Position numbers and translations under genes: made by a program. A DNA stretch of 39,771 bases from an uncultured Campylobacter sp. GTDB lineage: Bacteria > Campylobacterota > Campylobacteria > Campylobacterales > Campylobacteraceae. The stretch covers positions 1 to 39,771 of the forward strand of contig CAAHEJ010000110.1 of the NCBI GenBank assembly GCA_900772495.1, in the 5' to 3' direction. Below are positions 24,072 to 32,474 of this stretch, one piece after another (within the stretch, counting starts at the first letter, position 1; every line of letters starts with the position of its first letter). The notes under the pieces are model-generated. The model did no database searches and was not told the DNA's origin. It saw nothing but the letters and a program-made list of their open reading frames with translations.

Positions 24072-24811
24072 CTACTTCCTGCCTTTCTCTTTGATTTTTT
24101 CCAAAATATCACGCACACAAACTTCATAGCATTGAAATTCTGCGATATTGCTCTCTTTTAGCCATAGTTGTCCCTCGCCTACATTGCCTCTGTGCTGTCC
24201 TATCGAATAATATTTATTGCTCGCCACTTCATCGCTTGAAAGCACAAAATAGCGGATTTTATCTCTCCACACCGCAATCCACACAAACGCATCACAACAA
24301 GCGGGTTTAATCTGCTGAAAATTCATATCAAAGCCCTCGACTGAATCGCTTGACAAGGCTTTGATTATCAGCGAATCGCCACTTTTTCGCTTCACCGCAC
24401 GAGAGGCTTTGACTTCGATTCGTATGCCACTTTTTTTACAATTTTTATCTGTGAGCCAAAAATCATACTGCCCATTATAATGTGGGTCAAGTTTGTTTGT
24501 CGGACGCTCTAATTCTGGCACAATTTCATTTAAATGCCTTTGCGCCCACGATTCACCAAAGGTTCGTGGAGCAGTGATTTCAGAAAAAGATATAAATATT
24601 TATTGCGCTCTAAATAGGCATTTCTAATGTCTAAATATTCGCTTAAATTTAGCGTTTGCGTAGCGATAAGATGGGCGATGATAAACTCAAATTTATTAAA
24701 CGGAAAAACGCTATACAAATCATCTAATCTTTCATCGCTTAAATCAATGCCGTTTTCATTTTGTTTCATCGTAGCAATTTTGACTTGTAATTCTTTAATT
24801 AAATGTTGCAT
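24072..24811 (-). pseudogene. restriction endonuclease, frameshifted
   Basis: Two overlapping frames make one protein of about 246 residues. The first (ATG at 24811) reads through KYLYLF and then into a wrong tail ending at 24530. The second frame continues with SEITAPRTFGESWAQRHL and NEIVPELERPTNKLDP, giving an unbroken nuclease sequence to 24072. The join is at a run of five T on the coding strand (A's at 24584-24588); one extra T restores the frame. The core YDFWL followed by IRIEVKAS has the Asp ... Glu-x-Lys layout of the PD-(D/E)XK nuclease fold. The first ORF overlaps the methyltransferase stop by 17 bases, so this is the partner of that gene. Which sequence it cuts is not readable. 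Confidence 0.8.
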
Positions 24812-26679
24812 TTAGTGCCTTTTTGATATGTTGTTTTTGGACTTCGTTTATGTCAAAGATTTGATAAATTTGTTCATTTGCAAAATGCACACTTTTATCA
24901 TCGCCACTTAAAATCTGCTCGACTAAAAAGGTGATTTGGCTATCTTGTTTGCGCGTGATTTGTGGAAAGAGTAGTTGCTCTAAATTCCCTCGCAAAATCT
25001 TTATCTCGCCAAACATTATTCTATGCAAATACGCAAAAAGTTCAGAATTTAAAAAGCCAAGCGCGGTTTTGATAGATATATTTGGAATGCACGGGATAAG
25101 GATATTTGCGCTATTTAGGAACAACGCCCCACTATTGTCATACGCAAAGGTAAGTTTGTTTGAGATAAATTTATACACAAGTTTTTCTTTTGCGCGGTAA
25201 AACTCATCTTTTGCCACCTGCTGAAATTTCACCCTGTCATAAATGATAAAATTCTGTGCTTTTTGCAAACGATATGGCACAATCTCTTTGCCTGTGTAAA
25301 TCGCCTCACTGCCTAAAATATGCTCTTTATGCAGGGCGTTTTTATTATCCCCCGTAACGATTCCTAATGCCCAAATACTCGCACTTAAACTATATTTGCC
25401 CTGTGATTTTGCTTTCTTAATGATTGCTATATCTTGGTATGATAACGCGCTAAAATTTAGATTTTGGCTTGTGTAAAATGCAGATAATGGGACTTCTAGC
25501 ATTTGGTTATTTTTTATGATTTTGCATTTTGTTGTAAGGTTTAATTTAGTGTGAGATTTTGCTCTAGATTCTAGAATCTCTTTTTTATGTTCCACACTCA
25601 CAAACTCCGTGCTAACACCACTAAAAATATTTGTATAATGTCTAATTTCTTGCAACGCGCCATTGCCCAAAATAAAAGAGCGCAAATCTTTGTGCGTTTT
25701 GACATTTAGCATTGATTTTGGGAGCAAAAATTTCATAATGCCATTTGGTTTTAGATTTTCATAAGATGTTATAAAAAAGAGCGAAAATCGCTCACCTGAA
25801 GTAATGTGAACTATATAATCGCCCCCATAAGTTTTTTTGTTTGCTTTGCAAACACCCCACGGAGGATTTGTGCATATATAATCAAATTGTGTTTTTTGGA
25901 TTGTCCTTATGCTTTGAATCTCGCTACCAAACAAACTATCAACCCCGCTAGGCCCTAAATAATCAGCACAATAAATCTGTGGTGTAAATTCTAACTCACT
26001 AAATTTTACAAACAAGTTGATTTTAGCAATAAACACAGCGAGATGGTCATTATCAATGCCAAAAATTTGCGTTGGTTTTGCATTTTTTAGGCTTAGCAAA
26101 AATGCCCCGCTTCCACAAGCAGGGTCTAGCAGTATTTGTTCATTTCTAAAATCTAAGCTCTGTGTCATTGCCTTTGTAATCGTGTGTGGCGTGTAATAAG
26201 CCCCCATAATATTTTTTTCGCCCTCATATAAAAGACATTGATAGATAAGCCCTAGCACATCGACTTCATCTTGTGGCAAGGCAAAATCTAATAAATCATC
26301 ATAATACGCAAAGTTATATTCTTGTAGTGTGGATTTTATGTGTGGTTTATGCAATAGATTTTTTGCTTTTAGCAAGTTTAGCGCAAGTGAAAATATGGCG
26401 TTTTGAATGGAGTATTTTTTTTGCGTTAATGTGTTCTACTATGCTTTGAATTTGTGGGATATTTTTTATATTGCAAAAATATTCTGTGGGGATAATACTT
26501 TTAGCAGAGAGTTTTTTATTGGCGCGAGTGGTGAGTTTTTGCCCTGTAATTTGTGTGTGGTTTTTTATATTTTGATTTAGATTGTAAGCGTGTAAAACAC
26601 CAAGCCTACACCAATTTTGCCTTGTCGCAGGGGAGATGATGGAATCTAATTGAGTATGTGAAGTTTGAATAGAAATCAT
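24795..26679 (-). pseudogene. N6-adenine DNA methyltransferase, frame broken at an A8 tract (phase-variable candidate)
   Basis: The gene starts at ATG 26679, overlapping the upstream stop by ATGA. It stays in frame for about 86 residues to a run of eight A on the coding strand (T8 on plus, 26415-26422), after which the reading drifts and stops at 26347. One base fewer in the run (A7) continues as KYSIQNAIFSLALNLLKAKN and onward to 24795, giving 627 residues. The long downstream frame begins at a TTG at 26375, not a proper start. The catalytic part has motif I DPACGSGAFL (about 185-194 of the restored protein), YYTPHTITKAM before it, and motif IV NPPWG (about 271-275), the class gamma (TaqI-like) order. 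In this state the protein would be truncated to about 110 residues. Confidence 0.82.
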
Positions 26680-27233
26680 AGCGAACTTATATTTTCCATT
26701 GTCGATTTGATGGCGAAATTTATATCTAATCTTGTTTGTAATAATTGTGATATGGATATACATTTAATTTCTTGTATTTGGCAAATGGTAGGGATTTTCT
26801 TAAAAAGTTTGTTGTCGTTGTTTGTCGGTGTTTCTTCTGTGATAATCGTGCAGTTATTTTCCATAGCGCAATGGATAAGGTTAAAATCCGCACTTTCGAT
26901 AAATCGTTGTTTTTGGATTTCATATTCCCCGCTTTCAAGTCTATTTATTTGGGATTGAGAGACTATGAAATTGTTATCAATAAGCTTATGAATCTTATCT
27001 GTTACAATTTTATTAAAGTTGGTAGATTGTATATTTTTAAGTTGTGGCAATTCGTTAAATACCAAGCCACTTGAAACTTGCTCACACTCATATTTGATTT
27101 GTTTTAGCATTATAAATTCTTTAGATTCAAAGCCTTTGTATATAAAGTTTTTTAATTTACCATCCGAATCAAAAGACAGATAATACCTTACAAGCGCAAT
27201 GAGAGAGCAGGTATCAAAGAGATAATTAGCCAT
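26676..27233 (-). CDS. PIN-like domain protein (DUF4411 type)
   Basis: A 185-residue protein beginning MANYLFDTCSLIALV, with the first catalytic-type Asp at residue 7, and later ADFNLIHCA (Asp116) and ITEETP (about 131-136), matching the order of acidic residues in PIN-fold nucleases of the DUF4411 group. Such proteins are predicted Mg-dependent RNases, often toxins. The C-terminal IPTICQIQEIKCISISQLL is typical for DUF4411. It overlaps the metalloprotease gene by 8 bases upstream and the methyltransferase start by 4 bases downstream (ATGA at 26676-26679). The family pairs regularly with ImmA/IrrE-type proteases, as it does here. Toxicity is inference. Confidence 0.8.
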   Translation of the reverse strand: MANYLFDTCSLIALVRYYLSFDSDGKLKNFIYKGFESKEFIMLKQIKYECEQVSSGLVFNELPQLKNIQSTNFNKIVTDKIHKLIDNNFIVSQSQINRLESGEYEIQKQRFIESADFNLIHCAMENNCTIITEETPTNNDNKLFKKIPTICQIQEIKCISISQLLQTRLDINFAIKSTMENISSL

Positions 27234-28347
27234 ATATAAAGCCCTCTAGATTGTTATTTTTTATATAGTTTTTAAAACGCGTTCGCAGTGTGTATTCATC
27301 GATTGCTCCCTCCAAAAAGGCATTGACAAAAATATCTTTTTGTAGGGGCGAGAGTATCGGCACTTGCACGGCAAAGCCACTTTTTTTGCTTTGGTTCAAC
27401 TTGTCTTTTTGTGCTTGTCTTTTATCTTTATATTCCCTAAGTAGCTCATCTTTAAGCAAATGATAATCGTTCCATTTTATCTTACCACTATTGGCGCAGT
27501 GATAAAATAGTGCGAGTCTGCTGATATATTTTTGGTTTGATATGTTTTGAATTGTTTTATTTTCAATATTTATTTCATTTTTTTGCAATGATTCTAATAC
27601 GCTTAATTTTTCGCCAATTAGCAAATAAAAAGCAAATTGACTGCACCATTTTTCCTCGTTTTGCAGATTTTGGATAAATATATCTTTATCAATGTTTTCA
27701 TTGTCAAGCAAATAGTGTCCTAATTCGTGTGCTAGGGTAAAAACCTCTCTTTTTCTGCCTTGATTTTTTAGGGCTATAATATTTGGTTTGATAAAAAATC
27801 CGCAGAGATTGCTTTTATGTTTTTTGTTGTGGGTTTCTATGTTTTCTAACACCAAAATATTATGCTCTGCAAGGTTTTTGATAAAAGATTCGAGAAATTG
27901 TTTATCGCTTTTACTTTGTGCAGGAAGCAAAAATTGCATTTCTTGGGCTACTTTTTGTGGTGAATCTTGCAAAGAAAAATTGGGCAATTTTCTTTGTGTA
28001 AAAGCAAAATCACTAAGTTTGGCTAATCCGCTGATATAGCGCATTTGCTCTTCGCAACTTGTGATAAACTGCACATCGCCTATACTTAAATCATCGCTAA
28101 TATTTTCTCTTCTAAATAAAATGCTTGAATTTGCCTTATTTATAGGATTTGGGTTTGTATAAAAATCTAATCCACGATTAAAAATCTTATCTATTTCAGC
28201 TAATGTTCCTCTATTTATAGGTTTCGATAAATCAATGGATTTTTTTAGCTTTGGCTCTATGATAGATTTTAAGTGCAATTCATCCATTTTAAATAAATCC
28301 AAAAGATATTTTAATCTTTCAAGGTTAATTTTTATGCTTTGTGCCAT
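27226..28347 (-). CDS. ImmA/IrrE-family metalloprotease
   Basis: The 373-residue protein carries the zinc motif HELGH (207-211) in VFTLAHELGHYLLDNE, and a likely third ligand Glu in NEEKWCSQFAFYLL (about 230-243), the signature of the ImmA/IrrE (COG2856) family. Members cleave phage-type repressors or, as IrrE/PprI, a radiation-response repressor. The first 120 residues have no canonical XRE helix-turn-helix that I can see but occupy its usual place. It is the first gene of the island operon, with AGGA in front of the ATG and a palindrome about 35 bases upstream. Its stop overlaps the PIN-like gene. Together they look like a toxin-antitoxin-like or defence regulatory module fused to a restriction-modification operon. 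Confidence 0.87.
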   Translation of the reverse strand: MAQSIKINLERLKYLLDLFKMDELHLKSIIEPKLKKSIDLSKPINRGTLAEIDKIFNRGLDFYTNPNPINKANSSILFRRENISDDLSIGDVQFITSCEEQMRYISGLAKLSDFAFTQRKLPNFSLQDSPQKVAQEMQFLLPAQSKSDKQFLESFIKNLAEHNILVLENIETHNKKHKSNLCGFFIKPNIIALKNQGRKREVFTLAHELGHYLLDNENIDKDIFIQNLQNEEKWCSQFAFYLLIGEKLSVLESLQKNEINIENKTIQNISNQKYISRLALFYHCANSGKIKWNDYHLLKDELLREYKDKRQAQKDKLNQSKKSGFAVQVPILSPLQKDIFVNAFLEGAIDEYTLRTRFKNYIKNNNLEGFIYG

Positions 28348-28379
28348 TGCCGTAAAATCCTCACATTTTGTGGAAAATA

Positions 28380-28393
28380 TCGGTTAAAACCGA
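28380..28393. promoter_or_regulatory. operator-like palindrome upstream of the ImmA/IrrE gene
   Basis: TCGGTT-AA-AACCGA is a palindrome with two 6-bp half sites, 33-46 bases upstream of the ATG at 28347. It lies downstream of AT-rich sequence with TATTAT on the minus strand (near 28410-28415). It could be the binding site of a repressor controlling the island operon. Confidence 0.45.
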
Positions 28394-28517
28394 GCATTTT
28401 TTAAAAATATAATAATATTTTCATAAAAATTATATCAAAAATGTGCTTGTTTTAAGCTAAAAATGAGTGAAAATCAAAAAATTTCGCTATAATGCTTACA
28501 AAATTTAAGGACAAACT

Positions 28518-29066
28518 ATGTCGCGCCCAAAAAGCAAAGATGAGCTAATCAAGGCTATGAATGATGAGTTTTGCAAGCTTTGCAGGATTTTGGACGAAAC
28601 ACCACGCGAGCTTTTACAAAGCGATTTTAAAAGCCCTTTGCCACGCAATGCGCGTGATAAAAATGCCCGTGATGTGCTTATTCACCTTTATGAATGGCAA
28701 CTTATGCTTTTAAACTTTATCAATAATAACCTTGAATTTAAAGCTGGCAAATTTCACCCAAAGGCTGAGCAAAAGCCATTTTTGCCAAGCCCTTATAACT
28801 GGCGCACTTATCCAAAACTCAATATAAAACTTTGGCAAAAACACCAAAACACAAGTTTTGATGAGGCTTTGAGTTGGCTTAAAGTAAGTTTTGAGGAGAT
28901 TTTAAAGCTCGTAGAAAAATTGAGCAACACCGAGCTTTTTGAGAAAAAGCATTTTGCCTTTACAGGCACGACAAATTTAGGCTCTTATGTTATTTCAAGC
29001 ACAAGTAGTCATTATGTTTGGGCGTTAAAGCAACTTAAAAGCGAATTTAAAGAAAACAAAGCTTAA
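28518..29066 (+). CDS. ClbS/DfsB-family (DUF1706) four-helix protein
   Basis: The 182-residue protein starts MSRPKSKDELIKAMNDEFCKL and has the family segments ARDVLIHLYEWQLMLL and LPSPYNWRTYPKLN. DUF1706 includes ClbS, the self-protection enzyme against colibactin (a cyclopropane hydrolase), and DfsB-like DinB-related proteins; most members are uncharacterised. No metal-binding histidine triad is claimed. The start is supported by AAGGAC upstream and TATAAT at 28488-28493. It is the first gene beyond the island and shows the base composition of the chromosome again. Confidence 0.85.
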   Translation: MSRPKSKDELIKAMNDEFCKLCRILDETPRELLQSDFKSPLPRNARDKNARDVLIHLYEWQLMLLNFINNNLEFKAGKFHPKAEQKPFLPSPYNWRTYPKLNIKLWQKHQNTSFDEALSWLKVSFEEILKLVEKLSNTELFEKKHFAFTGTTNLGSYVISSTSSHYVWALKQLKSEFKENKA

Positions 29067-29106
29067 ATTAAGCTAAATTAAGTGAAATCTTTGCTAAAAC
29101 ACACGG

Positions 29107-29583
29107 CTAATAATACCCCACACATAGGCTTGGCGTGATTTGTATGCGTTTTTCAAGCGGTGTGGGGCTGAAAAAATGGCACTTTTCTATGTAAATGTAT
29201 TTTTCATAGCTTAAATTCAAAAAGTCATAAAATGCCTTTAAATTCACTAATTTCACTCCGTAAAGCTCTTTGATTTCAAGCAGTTTGTAGATTTGCGAGC
29301 CGTTTTTAGCCACAAGGTGCGAGGGCGAAAGCGTGGTGAAAGAGCAAAAGGCACTTGCCAGCGTGAAACCGCTTAAATTCGTGCATTGATTTAGGGCGTT
29401 TTGGTGTTTTTGTAAAATGTGCGCTTTGTGTAAAAACACTATGCGCGTGCCGCCATAGCTTGCCGCAAGGGCGTTTTTCCAAAATTTATAGGCGTTTTTA
29501 GAAATGCCAGCAAACTTGTGAAACTCGGCATTCAGCACATAATCATCTAAAAAAGCATTCGGCGGCAGGGTGATTTTCAGCAT
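29107..29583 (-). CDS. conserved protein of unknown function downstream of the HDOD gene
   Basis: A 158-residue soluble protein, MLKITLPPNAFLDDYVLNAEF..., rich in aromatic residues and Lys, without signal peptide or a motif I recognise. It starts 14 bases after the HDOD gene stop, so both are likely one transcript. The same neighbour is found next to an HDOD protein in C. jejuni as far as I recall. Nothing in it reveals a function. Confidence 0.7.
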   Translation of the reverse strand: MLKITLPPNAFLDDYVLNAEFHKFAGISKNAYKFWKNALAASYGGTRIVFLHKAHILQKHQNALNQCTNLSGFTLASAFCSFTTLSPSHLVAKNGSQIYKLLEIKELYGVKLVNLKAFYDFLNLSYEKYIYIEKCHFFSPTPLEKRIQITPSLCVGYY

Positions 29584-29597
29584 CGCTTGCCACGAAT

Positions 29598-30449
29598 TTA
29601 GGGCAAATTTTTCTTGGCAAAGTCGGGCAGCTTGGCTTTGAAATTGTTTTCATCAAAGATAATGCCTTGTGCGTTTGCTTCTTTGATAAGGGCAAGTGCT
29701 GAATTCACGCGAAACTTCGAGCCGCCGTTGTATGGGGCGAAAATGTTATTAGTAATCGCCAAAGCGTAGGCGTTCTTTTTGACATTGTCCCCAGCAGCGT
29801 GCGGAGAATTCACAAAACAAACGCTTTCGACTAAATTTTCATCAAAATTCCAGCGATGAAACAAAAAGCCCAAAAACGAGATATGATCAACCCCCAAAAA
29901 TTGTTCCTCAGCTGAGCTAATGTCTTCAAATTTACTTGCCTTTAAGGCGTTTAAAAACTCGGCGTTTTGTTTTTGCTGTATCAAAAAATTTGAAAAAACT
30001 ATCATTCCAAAACGCAGCAGCATAGCGCAAGGCACGAGCAGATAAGAAAGTTTTTTGTCCTCTTCTAAAAGCCACTCGGAGATAAAGCGCGTTTCTTCGT
30101 TGCACTTCCGTAAAAACTCGTTGGTGTCGAGATTATAAGGCGACATATCTACTTTGGAGTCCGTTTTTATGGAGTCCGCGATGACTATGTTTCTTATGTT
30201 ACCCACGCCTAAAAGGTTGATGACTTGTTGTATCGTGGTGATTTCGCGCGAAAAGCCATAAAAAGGCGAGTTCGCCAGCTGCAAAAGTTTGGCTGTAACC
30301 AACGGGTCGCCGCTGATGATTTGGGCGACTTTGTCTATCGTTACATTTGCCCCAGCGCTGTCTATATAGGCTTGCAAATCGCACACCGTCTTTGGCAAAG
30401 GCGGCAAAGTGTCTATGCTTTGGACTAAAAGTTCGTTCATATCTTGCAT
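29598..30449 (-). CDS. HDOD-domain regulatory protein
   Basis: The 283-residue protein has the HDOD domain in the N-terminal 200 residues: IDTLPPLPKTVCDLQAYI, QIISGDPLVTAKLLQLANSPFYGF and ITTIQQVINLLGVGNIRNIVI, the usual order. HDOD is a non-catalytic relative of HD phosphohydrolases; in C. jejuni an HDOD protein is needed for normal motility and behaviour, though the mechanism is unknown. No signal or membrane segment is seen. A -10 TATAAT (30482-30487) and a ribosome site AAGGACAC lie upstream of the ATG at 30449. Confidence 0.85.
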   Translation of the reverse strand: MQDMNELLVQSIDTLPPLPKTVCDLQAYIDSAGANVTIDKVAQIISGDPLVTAKLLQLANSPFYGFSREITTIQQVINLLGVGNIRNIVIADSIKTDSKVDMSPYNLDTNEFLRKCNEETRFISEWLLEEDKKLSYLLVPCAMLLRFGMIVFSNFLIQQKQNAEFLNALKASKFEDISSAEEQFLGVDHISFLGFLFHRWNFDENLVESVCFVNSPHAAGDNVKKNAYALAITNNIFAPYNGGSKFRVNSALALIKEANAQGIIFDENNFKAKLPDFAKKNLP

Positions 30450-30481
30450 TGAGTGTCCTTAAACGCAAATTCAAGTGTTTC

Positions 30482-30487
30482 ATTATA
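30482..30487 (-). promoter_or_regulatory. -10 box of the HDOD gene
   Basis: ATTATA on the plus strand, TATAAT on the minus strand, 33 bases upstream of the ATG at 30449 and preceded by TTTGC (TTTTTGCTATAAT). Confidence 0.6.
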
Positions 30488-30517
30488 GCAAAAATTTAAT
30501 AACTCATCACACATTTT

Positions 30518-31807
30518 TCACTCTTTTTCTTTAAGTGCCTTTAAACGCACGCTTGCGGCTCTTTTGTGCGCATCAAGTTTTTCATTTTTGGCTAAAATTT
30601 CAACACTTGGAGCAAGTTTTTTAAAGCCCTTTTTACTCAACTCTTGCACGGTCATTTTCTTGCAAAAGTCGCTTAAATTTAAGCTTGAATGCGCCCTTGT
30701 CAGCCCATAAGTAGGCAAAACATGGTTTGTCCCGCTTGCATAATCCCCCATTGACTCAGGCGAATAAGCTCCCAAAAACACCGAACCAGCGTTGTTTATG
30801 TGCTTTAAAAGCTCTCTTGGCTTTGCTGTTTGGATTATTAAATGCTCAGGTGCGTATTCGTTTGAAATTTCCACGCACTGGGCTAAATTTTTAGCGATGA
30901 TAATGCGCGAATTTGCTATTGATTTTTGAGCGATTTCCTTGCGGGGCAAGTTTTCAAGCTCATTTTGCACGCATTTGCTTACTTGAAGGGCTAAATTTTC
31001 ATCAGTGCAAAGCAAAATCACCTGCGAGTCCGCCCCGTGTTCTGCTTGTGAGAGCAAATCAAGCGCAAGAAATTTGGCATTTGCACCCTTTTGGGCGATG
31101 ATTAAAACCTCGCTTGGTCCTGCTTGCATATCAATCGCAGCACCCTTTATATCAGCACTGACCTGCCTTTTTGCCTCCGTTACAAAGGCATTTCCCGGTC
31201 CAAAAATCTTATCCACCTTGCAAACACTTTGCGTGCCATAAGCAAGAGCAGCTATCGCGCCCGCCCCGCCCATTTGATACACCTCATCAACACCGCACAA
31301 CTTGGCTACAAAGAGTATGGCGTTGTTGATTTTAGCAGGACTTGCTAAAACTATCTTTTTGCAAGCTGCGATTTTAGCAGGCACGCAAAGCATTAAAGCC
31401 GTAGAAAAAAGCGGCGCAAGTCCCCCGGGTATATAAAGTCCTACCTTTTCAATGGGACGAGAAAGCATCTGGCAACGCACTCCGCTCATCGTTTCTATGT
31501 CAATACCCTTAAAAATTTGGGCTTCGTGGAATTTTTTTATGTTTTTATAGGCTATTTTTATGGCTTTTTCCAAGTCTTTGTCTATTTTAGCGTTTTTAAT
31601 TTCATCTTTGCTTACTCTAACGCTTGAAATTTGGGCTTTGTCAAATTTCAAGGCTTGTTCGATTAAAGCCTTGTCGCCAAATTCACGCACTTCTTTGATG
31701 ATATTTGCCACTATTTGCGAAGTTTGCTCCCCTAAATTTATGGCTGGACGCTGCAAAGCCTGCTCTTTTTGTGTTTTGTTTAATTTTTCATAGTGTAAAA
31801 TCTGCAT
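30518..31807 (-). CDS. hisD: histidinol dehydrogenase
   Basis: HisD oxidises L-histidinol to L-histidine in two NAD-dependent steps and is zinc-dependent. It is 429 residues, the normal length. Family motifs visible are GLYIPGGLAPLFSTALML, GPGNAFVTEAKRQV, AGPSEVLIIA, DLLSQAEHGADSQ (Gln-Ala-Glu-His with zinc-binding and catalytic residues) and NEYAPEHLII. The C-terminus has GTNHVLPTYGLTRAHSSLN. It follows the sigma-28 gene by 150 bases, not hisG directly. A ribosome site AAGGAC lies before the ATG at 31807. Confidence 0.96.
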   Translation of the reverse strand: MQILHYEKLNKTQKEQALQRPAINLGEQTSQIVANIIKEVREFGDKALIEQALKFDKAQISSVRVSKDEIKNAKIDKDLEKAIKIAYKNIKKFHEAQIFKGIDIETMSGVRCQMLSRPIEKVGLYIPGGLAPLFSTALMLCVPAKIAACKKIVLASPAKINNAILFVAKLCGVDEVYQMGGAGAIAALAYGTQSVCKVDKIFGPGNAFVTEAKRQVSADIKGAAIDMQAGPSEVLIIAQKGANAKFLALDLLSQAEHGADSQVILLCTDENLALQVSKCVQNELENLPRKEIAQKSIANSRIIIAKNLAQCVEISNEYAPEHLIIQTAKPRELLKHINNAGSVFLGAYSPESMGDYASGTNHVLPTYGLTRAHSSLNLSDFCKKMTVQELSKKGFKKLAPSVEILAKNEKLDAHKRAASVRLKALKEKE

Positions 31808-31922
31808 CTTTAAGTCCTTTTTGCCTAAATTTTAGCATAATTTTCTTAAAAATTTTCGTTTTTTACTCATCAGCAAAAACCTTTTAATGAATACAACAAA
31901 ATCTTTTTAAAGCAAATTTTAG

Positions 31923-31947
31923 GCTTTGTCATCGGTTATGACAAGGC
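31923..31947 (-). terminator. hairpin after the sigma-28 gene
   Basis: GCTTTGTCAT (31923-31932) and ATGACAAGGC (31938-31947) form a 10-bp stem with one mismatch and a 5-base loop, 14 bases after the stop of the sigma-28 gene. The sequence beyond on the minus strand is AT-rich without a long T-run. It separates this gene from hisD and would keep the flagellar transcript short. Confidence 0.55.
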
Positions 31948-31960
31948 ATTAAGAGTAAAA

Positions 31961-32374
31961 TCAAGCACTTTTTTGGAGACTTTTAAATAACTTTTCGAGA
32001 ACTTTTTGAATTTGTTTGTTGATTTCTTGCGCCTCGCCATTAAGCTGCATAATCTGCGTTAATATCGAATTTCTCGCACTTACATCATCTTGGCTTTCAA
32101 GTTGGGCTTGAAGCTTATCAAGTTGCTGATAAATTTGTTGCAAACGCTTGTAAAGTGCCGATAGCATTCCATCTTCGCTTGAACCCTCGCTTTCTTGCGA
32201 ATTTTCTGTTTTATTTAAATCCTTGCTTTCTTGCGAATTTTTCGTTAGCTCATTTGTTTTTTGAGTCGAATTTTCAAGTGATAAATTTGCTTTTTCTTGC
32301 TCTTTTTGATTTTCTTCTTTTAATTTTAAGTGCGCTTTGACAAAAAAAGGCGTAAAGCCGCTTGAAATTTGCAT
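31961..32374 (-). CDS. sigma-28-dependent coiled-coil protein, flagellum co-regulated
   Basis: A 137-residue protein without signal peptide: a short N-terminus MQISSGFTPFFVKAHL, a polar low-complexity middle rich in Gln, Glu, Lys, Asn and Ser (with NSQES repeated), and a C-terminal coiled coil ALYKRLQQIYQQLDKLQAQL continuing to the end. The family is not recognised. A textbook sigma-28 promoter precedes it, so it is expressed with late flagellar genes. It could be a late flagellar factor or a secreted effector that uses the flagellar export route; the sequence does not decide. It lies between hisG and hisD on the same strand, with a hairpin after it. Confidence 0.8.
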   Translation of the reverse strand: MQISSGFTPFFVKAHLKLKEENQKEQEKANLSLENSTQKTNELTKNSQESKDLNKTENSQESEGSSEDGMLSALYKRLQQIYQQLDKLQAQLESQDDVSARNSILTQIMQLNGEAQEINKQIQKVLEKLFKSLQKSA

Positions 32375-32406
32375 TTTTGCTCCTTTTAATGAAACTACAA
32401 AAGCAA

Positions 32407-32433
32407 ATATCGACTTACTTTTTTAAAACTTTA
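32407..32433 (-). promoter_or_regulatory. sigma-28 (FliA) flagellar promoter
   Basis: On the minus strand TAAAGTTT (32426-32433), a 13-base spacer, and CGATAT (32407-32412). This matches the Campylobacter/Helicobacter FliA consensus in both boxes and spacing. It ends about 32 bases before the ATG at 32374, and AAAAGGAGC serves as ribosome site. Confidence 0.88.
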
Positions 32434-32474
32434 TAAGCTAAATTTAAAAATTTAAAGTTTTTTAAAAAAGCAAA

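Noticed and set aside
26665..26958. 97-codon plus-strand frame opposite the PIN-like gene
   Set aside because: Antisense to a gene that is coupled on both sides; hydrophobic low-complexity peptide with no ribosome site.
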